Source: JBOGFI01 sp050743365
GTDB taxonomy: Bacteria; Actinomycetota; Acidimicrobiia; IMCC26256; JACDBD01
NCBI GenBank assembly: GCA_050743365.1
Contig: JBOGFI010000038.1
Coordinates: 1 to 15,276 of the forward strand
DNA: 15,276 nt
Reading direction: 5' to 3'
The translations under genes were made by a program, and so were the position numbers. Shown here piece by piece: positions 1 to 7,267 of the stretch. The notes below the pieces were generated by a model. That model searched no databases. It had not been told where the DNA came from and saw nothing but the letters and a program-made list of their open reading frames with translations. Within the stretch, counting starts at the first letter, position 1. Each line of letters opens with the position of its first letter.

Positions 1-57
1 GTGCCGGGGGCGAGCCGGCGGGCGTCGATCAGCACGGGCGCGGCACGATCTCTCGCG

Positions 58-442
58 TCAGCGGCCGCCGGGATGGAGGAACGGCTGGAGCCACCCGACG
101 AGGAACACGGCCGACATCGCCGCGGCGGCAAGGGGCGCGGCGGCGCCCCGGCGCGAGGCATCGGTGCCAGCCGGCGGCGAAGAGCGCCGCCACCGGCGGG
201 AGAGCCGGCAACAGGACGCGGCCCTTCGGGTGCACCAGGCCGCGGGTGTTCCCGAGCCACAGCCCGACGACCAGCCCGCTTCCCGGTGGGATCGCCACCA
301 CGTAGACGAGCCCGTGCAGGATCCCACCCACGAGGAGGATCGCCAGTACGACGCGGTCCCAACGGCTCAGCGGCATGCGAGAAGGGACGGCGTCGGCGTC
401 GGCGTCCCGCGGTCGAGAGTAGACGGAACCGCCGCAGCTCAT
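58..442 (-). pseudogene. Frameshifted remnant of a polytopic membrane protein (GT-C/DUF2142-like)
   Basis: Read on the minus strand, one frame from an ATG at 442 (or 376) gives a strongly hydrophobic segment (LAILLVGGILHGLVYVVAIPP). It is followed by KGRVLLPALPPVAALFAAGW, which resembles the GRYLxPxLPxxAxLxAxG block near the C terminus of DUF2142/GT-C-like membrane proteins. After about position 170 that frame turns Arg/Cys-rich and stops at 29. A neighbouring frame then carries a good transmembrane helix (PLAAAAMSAVFLVGWLQPFL) and stops at 58. One indel inside the GC-rich stretch at about 130-180 would join them. The joined product is only about 127 residues, against 400 or more for intact relatives, and there is no room for more protein before rmlA begins at 503. 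I read it as a decayed gene with an internal deletion plus a frameshift. A sequencing indel in a small real gene is the alternative. The family link is from remembered motifs only. Confidence 0.5.
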
Positions 443-502
443 GCCGCATCCTGTCAAACGCACGGTGCACCGGGGTGGGACGCTGGTTAGCCTGACCCTC
501 CG
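443..502 (+). promoter_or_regulatory. Short divergent region and probable promoter of the rml operon
   Basis: Only 60 bases separate the minus-strand remnant from the rmlA ATG. A TAGCCT hexamer at 488-493 fits the actinobacterial -10 pattern TAnnnT and would place transcription start at about 500, within a few bases of the ATG. No Shine-Dalgarno-like sequence precedes the ATG (the last bases are GACCCTCCG). That fits a leaderless or nearly leaderless mRNA, common in actinobacteria. No convincing -35 box is visible, so this is tentative. Confidence 0.3.
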
Positions 503-1597
503 ATGAAGGGACTCATCCTGGCGGGTGGCGTGGGCACGCGCCTGCGGCCGATCACCCATACGAGCGCCAAGCAGCTCGTGCCGGTGGCCAACAAGCCGAT
601 CCTGTTCTACGGGATCGAGGACATGGCCAGCGCCGGGATCAACGACATCGGGATCATCGTCGGTGACACTGCGGCGGAGATCCGGACGGCGGTGGGCGAC
701 GGGTCGCGCTTCGGCGTCAGCGTGACCTACCTGGCCCAGGAAGTGCCGCTCGGCCTCGGCCACTGCGTGCTGATCGCCCGCGACTTCCTGGGCGACGACG
801 ACTTCGTGATGTACCTGGGCGACAACATGCTCCAGCAGGGCCTCCATCAGTTCGTCGAGGGCTTCGAGAAGGACCGCGCCCAGGCCATCGCGGAGCACCT
901 GGCGCCGCCGGCGGCGCAGATCCTCCTCGCCCACGTCGACGATCCCCGGCAGTTCGGAGTGGCCGAGGTCGACGACGCCGGTAACGTCGCCCGGCTGGTC
1001 GAGAAGCCCACCGATCCGCCCTCGGACCTCGCCCTGGTGGGTGTGTACCTGTTCAGCCCACGCGTGCACGAGGCGGTGCGGGCGATCACGCCGTCGGCCC
1101 GGGGCGAGCTCGAGATCACCGACGCCATCCAGTGGCTGATCGACCGGCGGGAGCGGGTCCGCCACGACGTGCTCGGGGGGTGGTGGATCGACACCGGCAA
1201 GAAGGACGACCTGCTCGAGAGCAACCGCCGAATCCTCGAGACGCTCGAGCCCCGGATCCAAGGCTCGGTTGACGCCGCATCAACGATCGAGGGGCGAGTC
1301 GTGGTGGAGGCGGGCGCCGAGATCGTCAACTCGCGAGTGCGAGGTCCGGCCATCATCGGCGAGCGCACCCGGGTCGTGAACAGTTTCGTCGGACCCTTCA
1401 CGTCGATCTCGTACGACTGCGAGATCACCGACTCAGAGCTCGACCACTCGGTGGTGCTGGAGGAGAGCCGCATCGTGGGCATCGCCGGCATCGCCGACTC
1501 ACTCGTGGGCAAGCAGGTCGAGATCATCCGCTCGGGGACCCGCCCCCGCGCGCTGCGGCTGATGCTCGGGGACCACTCTCGCGTCGACTTGGAGTAA
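503..1597 (+). CDS. rmlA: Glucose-1-phosphate thymidylyltransferase, long form
   Basis: Catalyses dTTP + glucose-1-phosphate to dTDP-glucose + pyrophosphate, the first step of dTDP-deoxysugar synthesis in the cytoplasm. The 364-residue protein opens with the nucleotidyltransferase signature LAGGVGTRLRP (6-16), followed by SAKQLVPVANKP (21-32) with the conserved Lys. LGDN (105-108) supplies the metal-binding Asp, and VEKP (166-169) lies in the sugar-binding region. Residues from about 250 on form a left-handed beta-helix-type tail with hexapeptide-like repeats (IEGRVVVEAGAEIVNS, VRGPAIIGERTRVVNS). Short RmlA proteins of about 290 residues lack this tail; it is typical of the long StrD-like form common in actinobacteria. 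The ATG at 503 starts exactly at the conserved MKGLILAGG, so the start is firm. It is the first gene of the rml operon; rmlC follows after 10 bases. Confidence 0.95.
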   Translation: MKGLILAGGVGTRLRPITHTSAKQLVPVANKPILFYGIEDMASAGINDIGIIVGDTAAEIRTAVGDGSRFGVSVTYLAQEVPLGLGHCVLIARDFLGDDDFVMYLGDNMLQQGLHQFVEGFEKDRAQAIAEHLAPPAAQILLAHVDDPRQFGVAEVDDAGNVARLVEKPTDPPSDLALVGVYLFSPRVHEAVRAITPSARGELEITDAIQWLIDRRERVRHDVLGGWWIDTGKKDDLLESNRRILETLEPRIQGSVDAASTIEGRVVVEAGAEIVNSRVRGPAIIGERTRVVNSFVGPFTSISYDCEITDSELDHSVVLEESRIVGIAGIADSLVGKQVEIIRSGTRPRALRLMLGDHSRVDLE

Positions 1598-1607
1598 ACA
1601 GATCTCC

Positions 1608-2174
1608 ATGGCCACCGTCGTCGAGTCGGACGTCATCGCGGGCGTCTACGTGGTCGACCCGGTCGTCCATCGCGACGACCGCGGCGTCTTCATCGAGACC
1701 TACCGTCGCGCCTGGTTCCGGCAGGGACGGGAGATGGTCCAGGGGAACCGAGGCGACCGCCAGCAGGGGTCGCTGGTAGGCCTGCACTACCACCTGCACC
1801 AGGCGGACTACTGGTACGTGCCCGCGGGCCGGGCGCGCGTCGTGCTCCACGACCTCCGAGCGGGTTCCCCGACCGACGGCGCGACCCTGGCTCTGGACCT
1901 CGGCGAACGCGAGGACGGCAGCCACGACCATCGGGGGGTCTTCATCCCGCCCGGCGTCGCGCACGGCTTCGCCGCCATCACCGACATGACGATCACGTAC
2001 CTCGTCGACGGCTACTACAACCCCGCCGACGAGCTCGGGGTGGCATGGGACGACCCCGAGATCGCCGCCGACTGGGGCGTGAGCGACCCGATCCTGTCGA
2101 AGCGCGACCAGGACAACCCGTGGCGGGCCGACCTCGAGCCCCGGTGGCGTCCCCACTTCGCCCTGCGCAGCTGA
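1608..2174 (+). CDS. rmlC: dTDP-4-dehydrorhamnose 3,5-epimerase family protein (divergent RmlC)
   Basis: RmlC is a cupin-fold enzyme that epimerises C3 and C5 of dTDP-4-keto-6-deoxyglucose. The 188-residue length is normal. Family landmarks visible: HRDDRGVFIETYR (21-33), GLHYH with the catalytic-type His60, RAGSPTDG (84-91), FIPPGVAHGF (112-121), YLVDGYYNP (131-139) with candidate catalytic Tyr residues, and the WDDPEI tail (147-152). It departs from the textbook enzyme. RGLHYQ reads VGLHYH, and the segment normally containing Gly-Lys-Leu-Val reads HQADYWYVPAG, so the usual catalytic-site Lys is absent. A GGAG about 13 bases upstream is a weak ribosome site. Position between rmlA and rmlB supports the role. 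A 3-epimerase only, or another 4-keto sugar as substrate, remains possible. Confidence 0.85.
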   Translation: MATVVESDVIAGVYVVDPVVHRDDRGVFIETYRRAWFRQGREMVQGNRGDRQQGSLVGLHYHLHQADYWYVPAGRARVVLHDLRAGSPTDGATLALDLGEREDGSHDHRGVFIPPGVAHGFAAITDMTITYLVDGYYNPADELGVAWDDPEIAADWGVSDPILSKRDQDNPWRADLEPRWRPHFALRS

Positions 2175-2176
2175 TC

Positions 2177-3187
2177 GTGAAGCTGCTCGTCACCGGGGGC
2201 GCCGGGTTCATCGGCTCGAACTTCACCCGCTTCTGGGTGGAGCGTCATCGCGACGACGAGGTGGTCGTGCTCGACCTCCTCACCTACGCCGGCAACCGCG
2301 CCAGCCTCGCCGATCTCGAGCCGAAGATCGCCTTCGAGCAGGGCGACATCGCCGATCTTGCGCTCTGTGAGCGGCTCCTTCGCGACTACGGGATCGACGT
2401 GATCGTGAACTTCGCTGCCGAGTCGCACAACAGTCTCGCGATCGTCGACCCGGGCCGCTTCTTCCGTACCAACGTGCTCGGCACGCAGGCTCTGCTCGAG
2501 GCCGCCCGCCGCGCCGGCGTCGTCCGCTTCCATCACATCTCGACCTGCGAGGTGTACGGCGACCTTCCCCTCGACACCGACGACGTGTTCGATGAGAGCT
2601 CCCCCTACCGGCCCCGGACGCCGTACAACGCGTCGAAGGCGGGCGCCGACCATGCCGTGCGCGCCTACCACGAGACGTTTGGCCTGCCGGTGACGATCAC
2701 GAACTGCGCCAACAACTACGGCCCCTACCAGTTCCCGGAGAAGGTCATCCCGCTGTTCACGACGAACGCCATCGACGACGAGCCCCTGCCGCTGTACGCG
2801 TCGACCGAGCACCGCCGGGAGTGGGTCCACGCCCTCGACCACTGCTCGGCCATCGAGGCCGTGCTGGAGCGGGGCGCGGTGGGCGAGACGTACCACGTCG
2901 GCACCGGGGTGGAGCGCAGCATCGAGGAGATCGCCGACGCCGTCCTCGCCGCTCTGGGCAAGCCCGCCCGCCTGAAGAAGATCGTGCCCGATCGGCCCGG
3001 CCACGACCGCCGCTACGTGCTCGACTGGTCGAAGATCCGCCGGACGCTCGGTTGGGAGCCGGTGATCGGCTTCGACGACGGTCTGGCTGCCACCGTCGCC
3101 TGGTATGCCGAGCACCGCACCTGGTGGGAGCCCCTCCGCGGGCGCGCACCGATCTCCGAGGACTCCGCCTGGGCCGCGAAGAAGTGA
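2177..3187 (+). CDS. rmlB: dTDP-glucose 4,6-dehydratase (variant active site)
   Basis: Extended short-chain dehydrogenase (SDR) that converts dTDP-glucose to dTDP-4-keto-6-deoxyglucose using bound NAD. I start it at the GTG at 2177, two bases after the rmlC stop, because the Rossmann motif TGGAGFIG (6-13) begins immediately. The same frame is open upstream but runs through rmlC as low-quality sequence. The product is 336 residues, as expected. YNASK (150-154) holds the catalytic Tyr and Lys, and NCANNYGPYQFPEKVIPLF (176-194) is the characteristic substrate region. Two signatures are altered. The catalytic STDEVYG motif reads STCEVYG (122-128), so the general-acid Asp is Cys124. AAESHVDRSI reads AAESHNSLAI. 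Fold and context make the 4,6-dehydratase assignment strong; exact substrate and chemistry are less certain because of these changes. Confidence 0.88.
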   Translation: MKLLVTGGAGFIGSNFTRFWVERHRDDEVVVLDLLTYAGNRASLADLEPKIAFEQGDIADLALCERLLRDYGIDVIVNFAAESHNSLAIVDPGRFFRTNVLGTQALLEAARRAGVVRFHHISTCEVYGDLPLDTDDVFDESSPYRPRTPYNASKAGADHAVRAYHETFGLPVTITNCANNYGPYQFPEKVIPLFTTNAIDDEPLPLYASTEHRREWVHALDHCSAIEAVLERGAVGETYHVGTGVERSIEEIADAVLAALGKPARLKKIVPDRPGHDRRYVLDWSKIRRTLGWEPVIGFDDGLAATVAWYAEHRTWWEPLRGRAPISEDSAWAAKK

Positions 3188-4023
3188 GGATCCTCGTCAC
3201 CGGGGCCGGGGGGCAGATCGGCCGCGAGGTGGTCGGCGCCTTCGCCGGCCACGAGGTGACGGCGGCCGACCACGCCCGCCTCGACGTCGGCGACCGCGAC
3301 GCCGTGCTCCAGGCCGTGACCGCCACGCGGCCCGACGCCATCGTGCACGCCGCCGCGTGGACGGCCGTCGACGCCTGCGAGGGCGACCCTGACCGCGCTC
3401 TCGCCGTGAACGCCCTCGGGACTCGCAACGTGGTCGACGCCGCCCGCCGGACCGGCGGCACGGTCTGCTACCTGTCGACCGACTACGTCTTCGACGGTAC
3501 GAAGCCCGATCCGTACGTGGAATGGGACCCGCCCAACCCGCAGTCGTCGTACGGCCGGTCCAAGCTGGCCGGGGAGTGGGAGCTCGACCCCGGCGCCACG
3601 GTCGTGCGCACCTCCTGGGTGTGCGGGCGCCACGGGCACAACGTGGTGAAGACGATCCTGCGCCTTGCGAACGAGCACGACGAGCTCACGTTCGTCGACG
3701 ACCAGCGCGGCCATCCGAGCTTCGCGGCCGATGTCGCCGGGGCGGTGCGCCAGCTGGTGGTCGACCGCCGCAGCGGGACCTACCACGTGACGAACCAGGG
3801 GGCGGTCTCCTGGTACGAGTTCGCGCGCGAGGTCATGGAGTCGGCCGGCCACGAACCCGGCCGCGTGCGGCCCATCGCTACCGCAGCCCTCGTACCGCCC
3901 CGCCCGGCGCCGCGCCCCATGAACTCGGTCCTCGACAATGCCGCCCTCCGGCTCGGCGGCCTGCCGCTGCTTCCTCACCACCGTGAGTCCCTCGACCGCC
4001 TCGTCTCGGAGCTGCGGGCGTGA
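3184..4023 (+). CDS. rmlD: dTDP-4-dehydrorhamnose reductase
   Basis: Reduces dTDP-4-keto-L-rhamnose to dTDP-L-rhamnose with NAD(P)H, the last step of the pathway. The GTG at 3184 overlaps the rmlB stop as GTGA, giving 279 residues, normal for RmlD. Visible motifs: nucleotide-binding VTGAGGQIG (5-13), HAAAWTAVDACEGDP (55-69), STDYVFDG (98-105), catalytic Tyr123 and Lys127 in YGRSK, VRTSWVCG, and DDQRGHPSF near residue 180. All are canonical, unlike the altered RmlB and RmlC upstream, which argues that the final product is still dTDP-L-rhamnose. Translational coupling to rmlB upstream and the glycosyltransferase downstream (GTGA at both ends) is likely. Confidence 0.93.
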   Translation: MRILVTGAGGQIGREVVGAFAGHEVTAADHARLDVGDRDAVLQAVTATRPDAIVHAAAWTAVDACEGDPDRALAVNALGTRNVVDAARRTGGTVCYLSTDYVFDGTKPDPYVEWDPPNPQSSYGRSKLAGEWELDPGATVVRTSWVCGRHGHNVVKTILRLANEHDELTFVDDQRGHPSFAADVAGAVRQLVVDRRSGTYHVTNQGAVSWYEFAREVMESAGHEPGRVRPIATAALVPPRPAPRPMNSVLDNAALRLGGLPLLPHHRESLDRLVSELRA

Positions 4024-5357
4024 CGCCCAGGGTCCGCGTCGTGGTCCTGAACTACAACGGCGGTGAGCTCACCCTCGACTGCCTGCGCCGGCTGCGGCGC
4101 ACGGAATGGCCCGCCGGGTCGCTCGAGATCGTGCTGGTCGACAACGCCTCCGACGACGACGTGGTCGCGCGCGTCCGACAGGACCTGCCCGACGTACGGG
4201 TCGTCGAGAGCGCGTTCAACCGCGGGTTCGCCGGCGGCTGCAACCTGGCGCTGCGTGACCTCGCCGGTGTCGACCACGTGGCGCTCGTGAACAACGACGT
4301 GAGCGTCGAGCCCGACTGGTTGCGGCCGCTCGTCGACTGCCTCGAAGCCGATCCCAGCCTGGGCGCGGCGTGCCCGAAGATCCGGCTGTCCCAGCCGTAC
4401 CTCGACGTCGAGATCGGTGTCTCGCGCACGTTCCGACGGGGGCGCGGTGATCGCCGTCAGCTCGGAGTGCGGCTCAGCGGCGTGCGCGTCGACGGCAAGG
4501 ACTGCTGGCGCCTGGCCCAGCCCTGGCGGGGGTTCTGGGGCCCGGAGCACGGCGAAGCCGACGAGGCCGAGTACCAGTGGACCGGCGCCCGGGCCGTGCT
4601 CCGCGTCCCGGTGCCCGGCGACCGCGAAGCGCCACCGACGTGCGAGCTTCGCCTCGCGGCCGACTTCGCGATGGGCGTGGATGTCGTGTCGGGCCGTGAG
4701 GAAGAGCGGTACACGGTGGGCACCCGACCCGGGTGGCACTCGGTCAGCCTCGACGGCGAGGTCTTCGAGGTGATCAACAATGTCGGCTCGATCGTGGTCG
4801 ACGACGGCTACGGCGCCGACCGCGGCTACCTCGAACGCGACGTGGGCCAGTACGAGACGGAGGCGGACGTGTTCGCGTGGTGCGGAGCCGCGGGGCTCCT
4901 GCGCGCCCGCTACCTGGCCGATGTCGGCCTCTTCGACGAGCGACTGTTCCTGTACTACGAGGACTTCGAGCTCTCGTGGCGGGGACGCACACGGGGATGG
5001 CGCTACCGCTATGTCCCGGCGTCGGTCGTGCGCCACGTCCACTCCGCAACGAGCGTCGAGGGGTCGGCGCGCTCCCACTACTACAACGAGCGCAATCGAT
5101 TGCTCGTGGTGACTCGTTACGCGCCGCTGTCCCGGGTCCTGCGGGCGGTCGTCCGCTACCTGCTCATCACCGCTTCCTACGCGCGCCGCGACCTTCTCGG
5201 CCCGTTCCTGCGGGGGGCACCGCCTCGAGGGGGCTCCGTGCGCCGGCGGCTGCGGGCGTTCGCGGGCTACCTGAGGCTCGCGCCCTGGATGCTTCTCGAA
5301 CGTCGCGCCCGCGTGAGATCACGGTCGCTTCCGTCCTCCCCGATCATCTCGAGGTAG
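4020..5357 (+). CDS. Family 2 glycosyltransferase (possible rhamnosyltransferase) with internal beta-rich insert
   Basis: GT-A fold transferase, probably adding rhamnose from the adjacent pathway to a cell-surface glycan. It starts at a GTG (4020) overlapping the rmlD stop. N-terminal GT2 block: VVVLNYNGG (7-15), VLVDNASDDD (38-47), NRGFAGGCN (67-75), and NND (91-93) as the metal/nucleotide motif. The second half carries WCGAAGLLR (288-296), then FDERLFLYYEDFELSWRGR (305-323) with the catalytic-type ED at 314-315. Between them, at about 125-280, lies an insert of alternating short strands ending in INNVGS and DDGYGADRGYLE. I recall similar inserts in actinobacterial GT2 proteins. The final 13 or so residues (RSRSLPSSPIISR) lie inside the minus-strand methyltransferase gene and do not look like a natural family ending. 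The acceptor is unknown. Confidence 0.9.
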   Translation: MTPRVRVVVLNYNGGELTLDCLRRLRRTEWPAGSLEIVLVDNASDDDVVARVRQDLPDVRVVESAFNRGFAGGCNLALRDLAGVDHVALVNNDVSVEPDWLRPLVDCLEADPSLGAACPKIRLSQPYLDVEIGVSRTFRRGRGDRRQLGVRLSGVRVDGKDCWRLAQPWRGFWGPEHGEADEAEYQWTGARAVLRVPVPGDREAPPTCELRLAADFAMGVDVVSGREEERYTVGTRPGWHSVSLDGEVFEVINNVGSIVVDDGYGADRGYLERDVGQYETEADVFAWCGAAGLLRARYLADVGLFDERLFLYYEDFELSWRGRTRGWRYRYVPASVVRHVHSATSVEGSARSHYYNERNRLLVVTRYAPLSRVLRAVVRYLLITASYARRDLLGPFLRGAPPRGGSVRRRLRAFAGYLRLAPWMLLERRARVRSRSLPSSPIISR

Positions 5358-6037
5358 TAGAGGTCTCCCCCGAGCACGAGGCAGTGGCTGCGAGGGCGAG
5401 CGCCCATGACCGCTCGTAACGAGTGCGGATAAGGGAAGAAGTGGAGGTGGAGATTGAAGGTGAAGCGGTAGGGGCGCTCCATGGGCACGACGACGACGAG
5501 ACGCTCACGCGCCACCCGTCGGAGCTCGCCGATGGCGGCCTGGAGGTCCCGAACATGCTCCAACGTGTGCGTGCACACAACGGTGTCGAACTCACGATCC
5601 TGGAACGGCAGGTCCTCGACGTTCGCTTCCCGGAACGAGATCTCCGGAGTCGTGCTCACGAGATCGTCGTCCACGACGATGTCGCACGCAGTGACCGTGT
5701 GTCGGCGACCGAGTGCCTTGGCGAGTGCGCCGGCGCCGCATCCGACCTCGAGCACCGTATCGCCCACGGCGTCGGCGAGGATTCGCGTCTGACAGGCGTC
5801 GTTGAGATCCGTCTCCTCGGCAAGCGCGCAGCTCCTGATCTGCTCGTAGACGGCTCGAAACTCGTCGTTCGTCATCGCGTAGGCGTCGATCTTGAAGTTC
5901 ATCACCACCTCGGCGTGCTCACGGAAGACCAGCCGCATGGGCAGTGCCATGAGCCATCTCGCGTCGCGCACGAAGGGTGGCAGGGTCTGGTTCAGGAGCC
6001 TCAGAAGTCGTATCTGGAGCCAACGGGTGACCTTCAT
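5267..6037 (-). CDS. Class I SAM-dependent methyltransferase, last gene of the minus-strand operon
   Basis: Probably methylates a sugar or glycan, since it directly follows a glycosyltransferase. The 256-residue protein has SAM motif I VLEVGCGAG (95-103), the motif II acidic region ACDIVVDD (117-124), NVEDLPFQDREFDTVVCTH (139-157) and LEHV (159-162), typical of the Methyltransf_11 type. The first 45 residues are basic and hydrophobic, perhaps a membrane-proximal helix. The ATG at 6037 is preceded by AAGGAG with ideal spacing, overlapping the GT4 stop codon, so the start is secure. The last 30 or so codons overlap the end of the plus-strand GT2. Beyond about residue 236 the sequence (DGSDRDLTRARRSRSIQGASLR) is Arg/Ser-rich and looks like read-through of non-native sequence. 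The substrate cannot be told. Confidence 0.85.
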   Translation of the reverse strand: MKVTRWLQIRLLRLLNQTLPPFVRDARWLMALPMRLVFREHAEVVMNFKIDAYAMTNDEFRAVYEQIRSCALAEETDLNDACQTRILADAVGDTVLEVGCGAGALAKALGRRHTVTACDIVVDDDLVSTTPEISFREANVEDLPFQDREFDTVVCTHTLEHVRDLQAAIGELRRVARERLVVVVPMERPYRFTFNLHLHFFPYPHSLRAVMGARPRSHCLVLGGDLYYLEMIGEDGSDRDLTRARRSRSIQGASLR

Positions 6038-6041
6038 GGAG

Positions 6042-6047
6042 CTCCTT
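6042..6047 (-). promoter_or_regulatory. Shine-Dalgarno AAGGAG of the 5267-6037 methyltransferase
   Basis: On the minus strand AAGGAG sits 4 bases before the ATG at 6037 and shares bases with the TAA stop of the upstream GT4 gene (TAAGGAG). It is one of the few strong ribosome sites in this operon and implies coupled or high translation of the last gene. Confidence 0.6.
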
Positions 6048-7257
6048 ACCGCGTGTGGTCAGGAGACACGAGAGCGCCCCGGCCGGCGATGCGCTCGTAC
6101 AGCTCGAGGTGTCGGGTCGTCACCGCGTCGATCGCGAAGTTGTCGACGACGAGCTTCCGCTGCCCGGCGCCGACCCGGCGTGCGAGCTCGGGGTCGTCGA
6201 GGAGGCGTACCACCGCGTCCGCGAGCGCGCCGGGATCCTCGGGGGGGACGATCACGATGTTCTCCCATGACCGCAGCTCGACCCCGGGAAAGTTGTCGGG
6301 TCGCACGACCGAGACGACCGGCACCTGCGCGGCCATGACCTCGAGACTGGCGTTCCCGAGCCCATAGCCCTGGAAGTCGTGGCCCTCGACGTCGGCGGCG
6401 GCGACATACGACGGGACCTCCTCCCGGGCGACGCCGCCGGTCACGACGAGGCTGTCGCGCACCCCGAGCTCGTCGGCGAGGTGGAGGAACCGGTCGTCGT
6501 AGACATTCCCCACGACCAGCACGACCGCGTCCGGGCGCTTCTCCAGGAGGTACGGCATCGCCCGCACGAGCGCGAGCCGGTCGCGCAGCGGGATCACGTG
6601 CCCGATCGAGAGAACCACCGGGCGCCCGCCGAGGCCCAGCTGCCCGCGGACGAGCGAACCATCCACATTGTCGAAGCGCTCGGGGTCGACGCCGATCGGA
6701 ACGGGGACGATGCGGTCCTCCGAGAGCCGGTAGCGGCGCCGCACGTAGGAGTCGAGGAACCAGTCGATCGTCACCACGTGGGGCCGCCCGATGGCGAGGA
6801 ACGTTCGCGGTAACAGCATGTCCGCCACCCATAGCACCGCCGCGAACGCGGGTGCGGTGTGGACGAGCGCAGTGTGCACGGTGAGCACGGTCGGCACCCG
6901 TCGCCGCCGGGCCCAGACCGCGCTCATCCAGGTGAGATCGAAGAACTGGCCGTGTTGGTGGACGACGTCGGGAGCGAACTCGTCGAGGAGGCGCGAGAAG
7001 CGGCGGTAGTTGCGGGGCGACACCGTGAAGCTGACGTCGTAGTTCATGGCCAGCTTCGTCTTGGGGAGCGACCAGCTCGGCAAGCGCACGACTCGGTAGC
7101 CGTGGCGGGTCTCGTCGGCGGCGGCGTCGTCGTAGGCGGCGGTCACGACCAGGACCGAGTGGCCGCGCGCCGCCATGGTCCGGGCGAGACCGTCGGTCAG
7201 GTGCGCGCTCCCACTGGCGCGGGGGAGGAAGAAGTTGTTGACCAGCGCGATCCGCAT
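6046..7257 (-). CDS. Family 4 glycosyltransferase (GT-B fold)
   Basis: Retaining glycosyltransferase of 403 residues, typical length, expected at the inner face of the membrane. N-terminal Rossmann half: MRIALVNNFFLPRASGSAHL (1-20), VLVVTAAYDD (35-44) and VHQHGQFFDLTW (99-110). The linker has VPIGVDPERF (187-196). The C-terminal nucleotide-sugar half has VLSIGHVIPLRDR (215-227), VVTGGV (271-276) and DFQGYGLGNASLEVMAAQ (294-311). In the usual EX7E motif only the second Glu (Glu306) is in place; Gln296 replaces the first and the spacing is longer. I recall actinobacterial GT4 proteins with this QGYGLG form, so it is a variant, not decay. The ATG at 7257 follows the oxidoreductase stop by 10 bases. 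Donor and acceptor are unknown; the amino sugar that the upstream genes may make is a reasonable guess. Confidence 0.9.
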   Translation of the reverse strand: MRIALVNNFFLPRASGSAHLTDGLARTMAARGHSVLVVTAAYDDAAADETRHGYRVVRLPSWSLPKTKLAMNYDVSFTVSPRNYRRFSRLLDEFAPDVVHQHGQFFDLTWMSAVWARRRRVPTVLTVHTALVHTAPAFAAVLWVADMLLPRTFLAIGRPHVVTIDWFLDSYVRRRYRLSEDRIVPVPIGVDPERFDNVDGSLVRGQLGLGGRPVVLSIGHVIPLRDRLALVRAMPYLLEKRPDAVVLVVGNVYDDRFLHLADELGVRDSLVVTGGVAREEVPSYVAAADVEGHDFQGYGLGNASLEVMAAQVPVVSVVRPDNFPGVELRSWENIVIVPPEDPGALADAVVRLLDDPELARRVGAGQRKLVVDNFAIDAVTTRHLELYERIAGRGALVSPDHTR

Positions 7258-7267
7258 GGTCGAGCGG

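Noticed and set aside
452..457. TTGACA on the minus strand as a -35 box for the membrane remnant
   Set aside because: No TAnnnT-like -10 hexamer lies 16-18 bases downstream on that strand.
29..1261. Minus-strand 410-codon frame covering rmlA
   Set aside because: Only its last third or so (from about 442 downward) looks like protein (membrane helices); the rest is antisense to rmlA. I kept only the remnant.
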